From: Rhodococcus rhodochrous
GTDB taxonomy: Bacteria > Actinomycetota > Actinomycetes > Mycobacteriales > Mycobacteriaceae
Length of the DNA stretch: 64,000 nucleotides
Assembly (NCBI RefSeq): GCF_014854695.1
Contig: NZ_CP027557.1
Span: forward strand, 5,062,891 to 5,126,890
Reading direction: 5' to 3'
Part shown: positions 41,141 to 49,535 of the stretch, one piece after another
How the letters are laid out: the number at the start of each line of letters is the position of its first letter
Numbering within the stretch: the first letter of the stretch is position 1
Position numbers and translations under genes: made by a program
The notes under the pieces: model-generated
What the model was told of the DNA's origin: nothing
Seen by the model: the letters and a program-made list of their open reading frames with translations, nothing else
Database searches by the model: none

Positions 41141-41420
41141 GCCGCCCCTCTCTCGAAATTGTTCGTGCGGACCGGTTTCGAGGCAGCCGTGACACGGCGA
41201 CCTGGTTACGGACCGAAACTATGGGCCTGTGACGCGGCACACTCCGCAGGTCCCGCTGATCGAGATCGGCGAACCGGAAGGGAGGCTTCGGAGTCGAATC
41301 GAGGGGGAGGTTGTGTGCGTCGAATTCGCGAAAGTCGCACACAACCTCCTCTCCGATTGGGTGGCCCGGGGGAGGGGTGGTCAGAGCACCCTCGGAAGTC
41401 GTGTATGGTTGGACATGCAA
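41141..41420. promoter_or_regulatory. Intergenic region, ABC operon leader and tRNA promoter
   Basis: 280 bp between the leftward ABC operon and the rightward tRNA. It contains a long perfect hairpin (41306-41349) and, for the tRNA, a possible -10 box TATGGT at 41404-41409, about 12 bases before the tRNA. The rest shows no gene. Confidence 0.5.
41306..41349. repeat. Perfect 14-bp inverted repeat (leader hairpin)
   Basis: GGAGGTTGTGTGCG at 41306-41319 and CGCACACAACCTCC at 41336-41349, with a 16-base loop. No T-run on either side. In the leftward direction it is about 165 bases upstream of the first binding-protein gene, so it would be in the transcript leader or act as a DNA operator. No family recognised. 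Confidence 0.75.
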
Positions 41421-41497
41421 CGCGGGGTGGAGCAGCTCGGTAGCTCGCTGGGCTCATAACCCAGAGGTCGCAGGTTCGAATCCTGTCCCCGCTACCA
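41421..41497 (+). tRNA. Initiator tRNA-fMet (CAT anticodon)
   Basis: 77 nt ending in an encoded CCA. The anticodon loop is CTCATAA with stem GGG/CCC, the three consecutive G-C pairs that mark an initiator tRNA. T-arm GGTTCGAATCC, D-arm AGCAGCTCGGTAGCT. The acceptor stem is CGCGGGG against CCCCGCT, so position 1-72 is a C/T mismatch, also an initiator feature. Confidence 0.97.
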
Positions 41498-41500
41498 CTG

Positions 41501-41538
41501 ACCGGCCCGGACTCACACGAGTCCGGGCCGGTTCTTTT
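41501..41538 (+). terminator. Rho-independent terminator of tRNA-fMet
   Basis: ACCGGCCCGGACTC (41501-41514) pairs perfectly with GAGTCCGGGCCGGT (41519-41532), loop ACAC, followed by TCTTTT. It starts 4 bases after the tRNA CCA end. Confidence 0.95.
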
Positions 41539-41627
41539 GTGTCTGCCCCTCGGTCTCGGTACCGCTCCCCCCGGCAGCGCCCACCGAGTACATTTCGCCA
41601 CAGAGTCTCTGCAGAGCGGAGGGTGTG

Positions 41628-42758
41628 ATGACCAAGCGCGCAACCGTCGCCGATCGTCCACGAACTCCCCGCTGGCTCCGGCCCACGATCGTCGGTGTTC
41701 TGCTGGCCGTCGCCTTCTATCAGATGTCGGGTTGGCTCTTCCACAACCTGAAGGGCTTCCTCGGCCTGCTGTTCCTGGCGTGGTTGTTCAGCATCACCAT
41801 CGAACCGATCGTCGACCGCCTCGAGCGGTTCGGGATGCGTCGCGGGGCCGGGACCGGCCTCGTGCTGTTCTCCCTGATCATGCTCACCGTCGGGTTCTTC
41901 GCGGTGTTCGGCACGCTCCTGTTCGAACAGATCGCTCAGTTGCTCACCACACTGCCGGACGCGCTCACGCGCATCACCGACTGGGCGAACCGCACCTTCG
42001 ACACGAACTTCAAAACCGGGGACGAGCTGCTCAAGATCACTCCCGATACGCTTCGCGATCTCGCGCAACGCTTCACGCCCGGTGTCCTCGGTGTCCTCAG
42101 CACTCTGGTCGGTGCCCTGTTCCAGATCCTGACGATGCTGCTGTTCGTCTTCTACATGTCGGCCGAAGGGCCGAAGATGCGCCGGACGATCGCGAGCTGG
42201 TTCCCGGCCCGGCAGCAGCAGCTGATCGCGAACGTGTGGGAGACCTCGGTGGAGAAGGCCGGCGGCTACGTCGTCTCCCGATTGATCCTCGCCGCCGCCG
42301 CGTCGATCTTCACCGGAATCTTCTTCCTCATCATCGGGGTTCCGTACTGGCTGCCCCTCGCGATCTGGACCGGGGTGGTCTCGCAGTTCATCCCGACCCT
42401 CGGTACCTATCTGGCGATCGGGCTCCCCGCGCTCATCGCCGCGGTGCAGCATCCGCTCGACGGCGTGTGGGTGATCGCCTTCGGCACGGTCTATCAGCAG
42501 ATCGAGAACTATGTGCTCCACCCGCGCATCACGGCCCGCACGGTGTCGATCCACCCGGCGGTGGCGTTCGGTTCGGTGATCGTCGGTGCCACACTGTTCG
42601 GCCCGGTGGGGGCGCTGGTGTCCGTGCCGGTGGTGGCGATCCTGCAGGCGCTCGCCGAGTCGTTCGGGCATCGCTACGAACTGATCCCGGAGGTGGGTGG
42701 GGAGGAACCGGAGCCCGACGCCCCGGAGCTCACGGCCGACAACGACGACTACGACTGA
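41628..42758 (+). CDS. AI-2E family transporter (YdbD/PerM type)
   Basis: 376 aa with about eight transmembrane helices. Characteristic parts: FLGLLFLAWLFSITIEPIVDRLERFGMRRGAGTGLVLFSLI (in parts), ILTMLLFVFYMSAEGPKMRR, YVVSRLILAAAASIFTGIFFLIIGVPYWLPLAIWTGVVSQFIPTLGTYLA (in parts), and IENYVLHPRITARTVSIHPAVAFGSVIVGATLFG, which is the family signature. Members export small molecules or ions (AI-2, Na+/H+); substrate unknown. ATG 41628 (after GTG 41625) with GGAGGG upstream. Confidence 0.9.
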   Translation: MTKRATVADRPRTPRWLRPTIVGVLLAVAFYQMSGWLFHNLKGFLGLLFLAWLFSITIEPIVDRLERFGMRRGAGTGLVLFSLIMLTVGFFAVFGTLLFEQIAQLLTTLPDALTRITDWANRTFDTNFKTGDELLKITPDTLRDLAQRFTPGVLGVLSTLVGALFQILTMLLFVFYMSAEGPKMRRTIASWFPARQQQLIANVWETSVEKAGGYVVSRLILAAAASIFTGIFFLIIGVPYWLPLAIWTGVVSQFIPTLGTYLAIGLPALIAAVQHPLDGVWVIAFGTVYQQIENYVLHPRITARTVSIHPAVAFGSVIVGATLFGPVGALVSVPVVAILQALAESFGHRYELIPEVGGEEPEPDAPELTADNDDYD

Positions 42759-42767
42759 GGAACGAGA

Positions 42768-42806
42768 ACGGGGCCGTACGCGAGATCTCCTCGCGCACGA
42801 CCCCGT
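42768..42806. terminator. Bidirectional terminator between AI-2E and pcaJ genes
   Basis: 17-base arms with two mismatches (42768-42784 and 42790-42806, loop of 5) in the 61-bp gap between convergent genes. Serves both strands. Confidence 0.75.
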
Positions 42807-42819
42807 CGTCGATATCCGA

Positions 42820-43467
42820 TCAGACGATCAGCTTCGCTGCCGTCGCTGCGACGACGTCCTCGGTGGTCACACCGGGCGCCGTCTCGACGAGCTTCAATCC
42901 CTCTTCGGTGACGTCGATGACCGCGAGGTCGGTGATGATGCGCTGCACGCATCCACGACCGGTGAGCGGCAGCGCGCACTCCTCGAGGATCTTCGGATCA
43001 CCCTTCTTGGTGACGTGATCCATCATCACGATGACGCGCTTGGCGCCGTGGACGAGGTCCATCGCGCCACCCATGCCCTTGACCATCGCGCCGGGCACCA
43101 TCCAGTTGGCGATGTCGCCCTTGGCGGAGACCTGCATCGCGCCGAGGACGGCGACGTCGATCTGGCCGCCGCGGATCATGCCGAACGACTGCGCCGAGTC
43201 GAAGTACGACGCACCGGGAATCGCGGTGATGGTCTCCTTGCCGGCGTTGATGAGCTCGGGGTCGAGTTCGTCCTCGGTCGGGTACGGGCCGACGCCGAGC
43301 ACACCGTTCTCGGAGTGCAGGATGACCTCGACGCCGGGCTCGAGGTAGTTCGGCACGAGGGTGGGCATGCCGATTCCGAGGTTGACGTACTGGCCGTCCT
43401 CGAGTTCCTTGGCGACGCGTGCCGCCATCTCCTCGCGGGTCAGCCCCTTCTTCGTTGCCTGTGTCAT
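42820..43467 (-). CDS. pcaJ: 3-Oxoadipate CoA-transferase subunit B (PcaJ)
   Basis: 215 aa, CoA-transferase family I beta subunit: [15 protein letters not shown], the catalytic Glu in [13 protein letters not shown] (about residue 53), [26 protein letters not shown], and [20 protein letters not shown]. With PcaI it moves CoA from succinyl-CoA to 3-oxoadipate. It could be annotated as a succinyl-CoA:3-ketoacid transferase (scoB), but the link to pcaBLRF across the shared promoter region supports PcaJ. Overlaps pcaI by 4 bases. Confidence 0.9.
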   Translation of the reverse strand: MTQATKKGLTREEMAARVAKELEDGQYVNLGIGMPTLVPNYLEPGVEVILHSENGVLGVGPYPTEDELDPELINAGKETITAIPGASYFDSAQSFGMIRGGQIDVAVLGAMQVSAKGDIANWMVPGAMVKGMGGAMDLVHGAKRVIVMMDHVTKKGDPKILEECALPLTGRGCVQRIITDLAVIDVTEEGLKLVETAPGVTTEDVVAATAAKLIV

Positions 43468-44219
43468 GAGCGCACCGTCCGGTTCTCGATGCCGACCTCG
43501 ACGGGGCCGACGTGTACGACACGCTGCACGTGGATGCCTGGCGTGTGGATTTCGTTGGGGTCGAGTTCGCCGGGTTCGACGAGGTGCTCGACCTGCGCGA
43601 TCGTGATGCGACCCGAGGCGGCGGCCGGCGGGTTGAAGTTGCGGGCGCTCGCGCGGTAGACGAGGTTGCCGTGGCGGTCGCCCTTCCAGGCGTGTACGAG
43701 TGCGTAGTCGGCGACGATGCCGCGTTCGAGCACGTAGGTCTCGCCGTCGAACTCTCGGGTCTCCTTCGGCTGCGACGCGAGGGCGATGCCGCCGTGACCG
43801 TCGTAGCGCAGCGGAAGTCCACCCTCCTCGACGGCCGTGCCGACGCCGGCCGGGGTGAAGAAGGCGGGGATGCCCGCGCCACCGGCGCGCAGGCGCTCGG
43901 CGAGCGTGCCCTGCGGGGTGAGCTCGACTTCGAGTTCGCCGGCGAGGTACTGGCGTGCGAACTCCTTGTTGGAGCCGACGTACGACGAGATGGTGCGCCG
44001 GATGCGGCCCTTCTCGAGCAGCAGGCCGAGCCCGAAGCCGTCGGTACCGCAGTTGTTGCTGACGGTCTCGAGGTCGGTGGCGCCCTGTTCGAGCAACGCG
44101 TTGATGAGGATCTCGGGGATGCCGACCAGGCCGAACCCTCCGACGGCGATCGTGACGCCGTCGGGGATGTCGGCTACGGCCTCGGCGGCGGAGGCAACGA
44201 CTTTGTCCATGTGTGCCAC
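43464..44219 (-). CDS. pcaI: 3-Oxoadipate CoA-transferase subunit A (PcaI)
   Basis: 251 aa, alpha subunit: [25 protein letters not shown], CoA-binding GGFG motif, [76 protein letters not shown] (in parts). The start is GTG 44219, which has GAGGG four bases before; an ATG 9 bases later is possible. Divergent from pcaB, with GCGAAC motifs between. Confidence 0.9.
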   Translation of the reverse strand: MAHMDKVVASAAEAVADIPDGVTIAVGGFGLVGIPEILINALLEQGATDLETVSNNCGTDGFGLGLLLEKGRIRRTISSYVGSNKEFARQYLAGELEVELTPQGTLAERLRAGGAGIPAFFTPAGVGTAVEEGGLPLRYDGHGGIALASQPKETREFDGETYVLERGIVADYALVHAWKGDRHGNLVYRASARNFNPPAAASGRITIAQVEHLVEPGELDPNEIHTPGIHVQRVVHVGPVEVGIENRTVRS

Positions 44220-44364
44220 GATACCCTCAGGTGTACGTCATGTGAACTCCCGTCCGCAATGCGAACAAATCCGCGTAGGATCGTTGCGAGCGCAGAACTG
44301 CCGCACTAGCCTGTTCGCATAGCGTCCATCCGTCCACATAGCGAACGTTTCGGATCGGAGGTCC
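44220..44364. promoter_or_regulatory. PcaR-type operator region between pcaI and pcaB
   Basis: TGCGAACA at 44260-44267 and its reverse complement TGTTCGCA at 44312-44319, plus GCGAACG at 44341-44347; CATAGCG also occurs twice (near 44318 and 44337). These repeated GCGAAC sites in the divergent region suit an IclR-type regulator such as the PcaR encoded by this cluster. In related Rhodococcus clusters pcaHG would lie to the right of this region; here pcaB follows directly. Confidence 0.65.
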
Positions 44365-45714
44365 GTGTCCCCCTCATCCCCCGGCGTCGGATATCGGGGC
44401 CCGCTGTTCGATCCCGTCTTCGGCGCGGACGAACTCGGCGTCGCCCTGTCGGATCGCGCGTGGATCGGTGCCCTGCTCGACGTAGAGGTCGCACTGACCC
44501 GAGCGGCCGCCGCACTCGGCCGCGTCGAGAACACCCACGCCGACGCCGTCGCGGCAGCCGCGGCTTCCCTCGCCGAGGAACTCGATCCCGCCGACCTGGG
44601 TCGACGCTCCGCGGCGGGCGGCAACGCCGTCATCCCTCTGGTCTCCCTGTTGCGCGAGCGCGCCGACGCCCCCGCGCGGGCCGTGCACGTCGGCGCGACC
44701 AGCCAGGACGTGCTCGACACCGCGCTGATGCTGCTCGCCCGCCGCGCCGGAGGAATCGCCCTGGCAAACCTGCGCTCCGCGGCCGACGGCGCAGCCCGTC
44801 TCGCCGCCACCCATCGCGAGACACCGATGGTCGCGCGCACGCTCGGTCAGCAGGCGCTGCCCACCACCTTCGGTGCACTCGCAGCCGGCTGGCTCCTGTC
44901 CCTCGACGACGCCGTCGTCGAACTCGACCGCGTCCTGTCCACCCTGCCCGCCCAGTACGGCGGGGCCGCCGGCACGCTCGCCGCCGTCCATCCCGACGGT
45001 TTCGCGTTCGCCGACACCGTCGCCGATTTACTCGGACTCGTGCGTCCCGTCGCCCCGTGGCACACCGCCCGCACCCCCGTCACGACCCTCGCGAGCGCAC
45101 TCGGTGTCGCCGCAGGCGCGGTCGCGAAGCCCGCCACCGACGTCGTACTCATGGCGAGCACCGAATTCGGTGAGGTGAGCGAGGATGCGCCCGGCGGGTC
45201 GTCGGCCATGCCGCACAAGCGCAATCCCGTCGCGGCGATCACCGCGCGTGCCGCCGCCCGGCGCGTTCCCGGTCTCGTCTCGACGATCCTGTCGTCGACC
45301 GACCACGAGTTCCAGCGCGCCGCCGGCGCCTGGCACGCCGAATGGGAGACGCTCGCCGACATCCTGCGCCTCACCGGCGGTGCCGCGCACCAGCTCTCGA
45401 CGAGCCTGAACGGCCTGCACGTCCACACCGACGCGCTCGACCGCAATCTCGCCCTCACCGGCGGAGCGATCCTCGCCGAAAAGGTCACGGCCGCACTCGC
45501 CGAACACACCGACGACGCACGCTCGATCGTCACCGATGCGGCGGTCGCCGGCAGGTCGCTCGACGAGGATCCCGCCATCACCGACCATCTCGACCCGCAG
45601 GACGTGCGCGAACTTCTCGATCCCACGCGCTATCTCGGCCATGCCGCAGACATCGTCGACCGCGTTCTCGCCCGTCACGACAGCACGAACCGAACCACAG
45701 GAGATGCCCGATGA
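44365..45714 (+). CDS. pcaB: 3-Carboxy-cis,cis-muconate cycloisomerase (PcaB)
   Basis: 449 aa, fumarase/aspartase superfamily. Marks: ALLDVEVALTRAAAALG, HVGATSQDVLDTALMLLAR (conserved region with active His), LGQQALPTTFG, and the superfamily loop GGSSAMPHKRNPVAA with the catalytic Ser. It lactonises 3-carboxymuconate to 4-carboxymuconolactone. GTG 44365 preceded by GGAGGTCC. Stop overlaps pcaL start (ATGA). First gene of the rightward pca operon. Confidence 0.93.
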   Translation: MSPSSPGVGYRGPLFDPVFGADELGVALSDRAWIGALLDVEVALTRAAAALGRVENTHADAVAAAAASLAEELDPADLGRRSAAGGNAVIPLVSLLRERADAPARAVHVGATSQDVLDTALMLLARRAGGIALANLRSAADGAARLAATHRETPMVARTLGQQALPTTFGALAAGWLLSLDDAVVELDRVLSTLPAQYGGAAGTLAAVHPDGFAFADTVADLLGLVRPVAPWHTARTPVTTLASALGVAAGAVAKPATDVVLMASTEFGEVSEDAPGGSSAMPHKRNPVAAITARAAARRVPGLVSTILSSTDHEFQRAAGAWHAEWETLADILRLTGGAAHQLSTSLNGLHVHTDALDRNLALTGGAILAEKVTAALAEHTDDARSIVTDAAVAGRSLDEDPAITDHLDPQDVRELLDPTRYLGHAADIVDRVLARHDSTNRTTGDAR

Positions 45715-46883
45715 CCGTCACGCTCAACTACGAACAGTACGGCGACCCCACGAAGCCGACCGTCCTGTTCCTCGGTTCGCTGGGTTCGGACCTGTCGATG
45801 TGGGGACCGCAGATCCACGCCCTGGCGACCGACTGGAACATCGTCGCGGCCGATCATCGCGGGCACGGCGCGTCCCCTGCCCCGTCCGGTCCCTACACGA
45901 TCGAGGAGCTCGCCGGTGACGTCGTCGCCCTGCTCGACTCACTCGGACTCGACGCTGTGCACTACGTCGGCCTGTCGCTCGGCGGTGCCGTCGGACAATG
46001 GCTCGCCGCGCATCACCCCGAGCGCGTACACACGCTGACACTGCTGTGCACCTCGCCGGCCTTCCAGCCCGCCCAGCCCTGGTACGACCGGGCAGCATCC
46101 GTCCGCAACGACGGCTTGGCCTCCATCGCCGATTCGATCGTCTCGCGGTGGTTCACTCCCGAACTGGCCGAACACGATCCGGAGCTCGTCGCCCGCCACG
46201 TCGAGATGGTGAAGGGCACCACAGACGAGGGCTACGCCGCGTGCTGCGAGGCACTGGCGACCTGGGACGGCCGTCCCGACCTCGCCCGGATCGTCGCGCC
46301 CACGCTGGTGATCGCCGGTGAGCAGGATCCGGCCACCCCGCCGTCGACGATGCAGCAGCTGGCCGACGGGATCGCCGACTCGGACTTCCACGTCCTCTCC
46401 CCCGGCGCACACCTCGCCAATGTGGAACAGGCGGGACGGGTCACGAAGCTGATCCGCGAACACATCTCGTCGCGCGCCACGCCGTCCGCCGCGCACCGCA
46501 CCGCGGTGTTCGAAGAGGGCCTGCGGGTGCGTCGTTCCGTCCTCGGCGACGCGCACGTCGACCGGTCCATCGAGTCGGCCACCGAATTCACCCGACCCTT
46601 CCAGGATTTCATCACCCGCACTGCGTGGGGCGACATCTGGGCACGCCCGGGTCTGGACCACCGCACCCGCCGGCTGCTGACCCTCGCGATCCTCACCGCG
46701 GTCGGCAACGAGCACGAACTCGACATGCACATCCGTGCCGCCCTGCGCGCCGGGATCGATCCCGACGATCTCGTCGAGGTCTTCCTGCACACCGCGGTCT
46801 ACGCGGGTGTCCCCAACAGCAACCGGGCGTTCGCGCTCGGCAAGCAGGCACTCGCCGACACCGAGGGAGGCGCGGGCTCGTGA
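45711..46883 (+). CDS. pcaL: PcaL: enol-lactonase/4-carboxymuconolactone decarboxylase fusion
   Basis: 390 aa in two parts. Residues 1-260 are an alpha/beta hydrolase (PcaD): FLGSLGSDLSMWGPQ, nucleophile HYVGLSLGGAVGQWLAAHHPERV, VIAGEQDPATPP, SPGAHLANVEQ. Residues about 275-390 are carboxymuconolactone decarboxylase (PcaC): RRSVLGDAHVDRSIESATEFTRPFQDFITRTAWGDIWARPGLDHRTRRLLTLAILTAVGNEHELDMHIRAALRAG (in parts). The fusion does two consecutive steps and gives 3-oxoadipate; it is well known in Rhodococcus and Streptomyces. Confidence 0.95.
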   Translation: MTVTLNYEQYGDPTKPTVLFLGSLGSDLSMWGPQIHALATDWNIVAADHRGHGASPAPSGPYTIEELAGDVVALLDSLGLDAVHYVGLSLGGAVGQWLAAHHPERVHTLTLLCTSPAFQPAQPWYDRAASVRNDGLASIADSIVSRWFTPELAEHDPELVARHVEMVKGTTDEGYAACCEALATWDGRPDLARIVAPTLVIAGEQDPATPPSTMQQLADGIADSDFHVLSPGAHLANVEQAGRVTKLIREHISSRATPSAAHRTAVFEEGLRVRRSVLGDAHVDRSIESATEFTRPFQDFITRTAWGDIWARPGLDHRTRRLLTLAILTAVGNEHELDMHIRAALRAGIDPDDLVEVFLHTAVYAGVPNSNRAFALGKQALADTEGGAGS

Positions 46884-47701
46884 GCACTCCCGACCTCACC
46901 GCTCCCGAGGTCGTTCGCGAGAACCCTGGGGCGTCACCCGATTACGTACAATCGCTGGCGCGTGGCCTCTCGGTCATCAAGGCCTTCGGTGCGCACGCCC
47001 CGCGGCAGACGCTCTCCGACGTCGCCCGCGCGACCGGTCTCACCCGCGCCACCGCGCGTCGATTCCTGTTGACGCTCATCGAACTCGGTTACGTCCGCAC
47101 CGACGGATCCCAGTTCTGGCTCACCCCACGGGTGCTCGAACTCGGCTACAGCTACCTGTCGGCATTGACGCTGCCGGAGGTCGCACGACCGCACCTCGAA
47201 GCGCTCGCCGAGAAGGTCAAGGAATCGACCTCGGTCTCGATGCTCGACGGCACCGACGTCGTCTACGTCGCGCGAGTTCCCGTCAGCCGCATCATGACCG
47301 TCACCATCACCCTCGGCACCCGCTTCCCCGCGTACGCGACCTCCATGGGACGCGTGTTGCTCGCCGGCCTCGACGACGACGAACTCGACGCCTACCTCGC
47401 ACACGCCGAGTTCGCGCCCATCACCGGCAACACCGTCACCACCGCCGAGGAACTGCGTGCCGAGATCGCCACGGTGCGACGCAACGGATACTGCATCGTC
47501 GACCAGGAGCTCGAAGAGGGCCTGCGCTCGCTCGCCGCACCCATCCGCGACGCGTCGGGAACCGTTGTGGCGTCGGTGAACCTGTCGACCCACGCGGCCC
47601 GCTACCGGATGGAAACCGTGCACGACGAGCTCGTCCCGGCGTTGCTCGCCACCGCCGGAGCGATCTCCACGGATCTCGCCCGCACCCAGACCCACCAGTG
47701 A
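46880..47701 (+). CDS. pcaR: IclR family regulator PcaR
   Basis: 273 aa. N-terminal winged HTH: VQSLARGLSVIKAFG, QTLSDVARATGLTRATARRFLLTLIELGYV (in parts), then IclR effector domain with VSMLDGTDVVYVARVP, TRFPAYATSMGRVLLAGL, GYCIVDQELEEGLRSLAAPIRD. PcaR/PobR branch. GTG 46880 overlaps the pcaL stop (GTGA). Activates or represses pca genes in response to 3-oxoadipate or a related compound in known cases; here the sites would be the GCGAAC motifs at 44260-44347. Confidence 0.92.
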   Translation: MSTPDLTAPEVVRENPGASPDYVQSLARGLSVIKAFGAHAPRQTLSDVARATGLTRATARRFLLTLIELGYVRTDGSQFWLTPRVLELGYSYLSALTLPEVARPHLEALAEKVKESTSVSMLDGTDVVYVARVPVSRIMTVTITLGTRFPAYATSMGRVLLAGLDDDELDAYLAHAEFAPITGNTVTTAEELRAEIATVRRNGYCIVDQELEEGLRSLAAPIRDASGTVVASVNLSTHAARYRMETVHDELVPALLATAGAISTDLARTQTHQ

Positions 47702-47723
47702 ACAACCCCGATCGAGGTACATC

Positions 47724-48935
47724 ATGACCGACGTAGTGATCTGCGAACCCCTGCGCACCCCGGTGGGCAGGTTCGGCGGTGTCCTGAAGGACATCGCACC
47801 CGAGGATCTCGCGGCCACCGTCATCCGCGAACTCGTCGCACGCACCGGCATCACCGGTTCCGACATCGACGACGTCTTCCTCGGCCAGGCCTCCCCCAAC
47901 GGTGAGGCCCCCGCCCTCGGCCGCGTCGCCGCCCTCAACGCCGGTCTCGGCGTGGACGTTCCGGGCCTGCAGGTCGACCGCCGCTGCGGCTCGGGTCTGC
48001 AGGCGATCGTGCAGGCCGTCATGCAGGTGCAGACCGGCGCGAGCGACCTGATCCTCGCCGGCGGTGCCGAGTCGATGAGCCAGGCCGAGTTCTACGCCAC
48101 CGGCATGCGCTGGGGCGTCAAGGGCGAAGCCGTCGCCCTGTCCGATCGTCTGGCCCGGGCCCGCGTCACCGCCGGTGGCCGTGACTTCCCCGTGCCCGGC
48201 GGCATGATCGAGACCGCCGAGAACCTGCGCGCCGAGTTCTCCATCAGCCGCGAGGACCAGGACGCCCTGGCCGTGCAGTCGCACCAGCGCGCCGTCGCCG
48301 CCCAGAAGAACGGTGTGTTCGCGCAGGAGATCGTGCCCGTCACCGTGCCGCAGCGCAAGGGCGATCCGCTCGTCGTCGACACCGACGAGCACCCCCGCGC
48401 CGACACCTCGATGGAGACCCTCGCCAAGCTGCGCCCGATCCGCGGCAAGGTCGATCCCGAGTCGACCGTCACCGCCGGCAACGCCAGCGGCCAGAACGAC
48501 GGTGCCGCCCTCGCGATCGTCACCACCGCCGAGAAGGCCGCCGCGCTGGGTCTGCGTCCGCTCGCCCGCCTCGCAAGCTGGGCGGTGGCCGGTGTGCCCC
48601 CACGCACCATGGGCATCGGCCCGGTGCCCGCCAGCGAGAAGGCCCTCGGCCGCCTCGGACTGACCCTCGCCGACATGGACGTCATCGAACTCAACGAGGC
48701 GTTCGCCGCCCAGGCCCTCGCGGTCACCCGCTCGTGGGGCATCGAAGCCGACGACCAGCGCCTGAACCCCAACGGCTCCGGCATCTCGCTCGGACACCCG
48801 GTGGGCGCGACCGGCGGACGCATCCTCGCCACCCTGCTGCGCGAACTCGACCGCCGTGAGGGTCGCTACGGACTCGAGACGATGTGCATCGGCGGCGGCC
48901 AGGGGCTCGCCGCTGTGTTCGAGCGCATCGCCTGA
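47724..48935 (+). CDS. pcaF: 3-Oxoadipyl-CoA thiolase (PcaF)
   Basis: 403 aa thiolase. Acylation Cys in VDRRCGSGLQAIVQAVMQVQTG (about residue 92), NEAFAAQALAV, GHPVGATGGRILATLL with catalytic His, and second Cys in ETMCIGGGQGLAAVF. It splits 3-oxoadipyl-CoA into succinyl-CoA and acetyl-CoA, last step of the pathway. Its 3' end (F-E-R-I-A-stop) is repeated twice in tandem just after the gene. Confidence 0.94.
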   Translation: MTDVVICEPLRTPVGRFGGVLKDIAPEDLAATVIRELVARTGITGSDIDDVFLGQASPNGEAPALGRVAALNAGLGVDVPGLQVDRRCGSGLQAIVQAVMQVQTGASDLILAGGAESMSQAEFYATGMRWGVKGEAVALSDRLARARVTAGGRDFPVPGGMIETAENLRAEFSISREDQDALAVQSHQRAVAAQKNGVFAQEIVPVTVPQRKGDPLVVDTDEHPRADTSMETLAKLRPIRGKVDPESTVTAGNASGQNDGAALAIVTTAEKAAALGLRPLARLASWAVAGVPPRTMGIGPVPASEKALGRLGLTLADMDVIELNEAFAAQALAVTRSWGIEADDQRLNPNGSGISLGHPVGATGGRILATLLRELDRREGRYGLETMCIGGGQGLAAVFERIA

Positions 48936-49003
48936 CGGCGACCGACGGCGTTCGAGCGCATCGCCTGACGGCGACCGACGCCGTTCGAACGCATCGCCTG
49001 ATG
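48917..49003. repeat. 33-bp tandem repeat of the pcaF 3' end
   Basis: Unit of 33 bp starting GTTCGAGCGCATCGCC: copies at 48917-48949, 48950-48982 and a partial third from 48983 to about 49003. The first copy contains the last five codons and stop of pcaF; the second and third lie after it. Differences are very few. Confidence 0.93.
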
Positions 49004-49008
49004 TGACC

Positions 49009-49047
49009 TACGGTGCTCGCGACGCGATCCCCGTCGCGAGCACCGTA
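49009..49047. terminator. Long perfect hairpin after pcaF
   Basis: 16-bp perfect stem (49009-49024 with 49032-49047, TACGGTGCTCGCGACG) with a 7-base loop, right after the tandem repeat. No T-run. Likely pcaF terminator. Confidence 0.8.
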
Positions 49048-49067
49048 CAGTCCGTACGCTCGTGATC

Positions 49068-49502
49068 ATGAGCGATGTACAGATAACTCCACCGACCGAA
49101 GCCCCTGCTCCGCCCACGACACGAGCCCGGACCCTCGCGCGTTATCTGCTGGCCGCCTCACTCGTCTTCGCCGGGCTGAGCCATCTCTTCTGGGCCCGCA
49201 AGGACTTCCAGGCCCAGGTGCCCGATTGGGTGCCGATGGACAAGGACGGCGTGGTCATGGCATCCGGCGGTGTCGAGATCATGCTCGGCGCCGGACTCGC
49301 CGTGGCGAACCGGGACCGCGTCCGTGTCGGCCGCCTGGCCGCACTGTTCTTCGCCGCCGTCTTCCCGGGCAACATCGCCCAGTATCTCGGCAAGCGCAGC
49401 GCCTTCGGTCTCGATACCGACCGTAAGCGCCTGATCCGCTTGTTCTTCCAGCCGGTGCTCATCCTGTGGGCCTTGTGGTCCACCGGAATCCCCCGACGCT
49501 GA
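49068..49502 (+). CDS. DoxX-like membrane protein
   Basis: 144 aa with four helices: ARYLLAASLVFAGLSHLFW, MASGGVEIMLGAGLAVANRD, RVGRLAALFFAAVFPGNIAQY and LIRLFFQPVLILWALWSTG. The F-A-G-x-S-H-L-F and G-x-x-E-I-x-L-G patterns suit DoxX/YphA proteins. Function unclear. GTG 49062 is in frame; no ribosome site is seen, so the message may be leaderless or short-leadered after the hairpin at 49009. Confidence 0.8.
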   Translation: MSDVQITPPTEAPAPPTTRARTLARYLLAASLVFAGLSHLFWARKDFQAQVPDWVPMDKDGVVMASGGVEIMLGAGLAVANRDRVRVGRLAALFFAAVFPGNIAQYLGKRSAFGLDTDRKRLIRLFFQPVLILWALWSTGIPRR

Positions 49503-49535
49503 CGCGGCCGGCGCCGGAGGGCGGACCGGTGTCCG

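Noticed and set aside
42820-44219. Ketone-body type succinyl-CoA:acetoacetate transferase
   Set aside because: Sequence alone cannot exclude it, but the divergent pcaBLRF operon with shared GCGAAC sites makes PcaIJ the better call.
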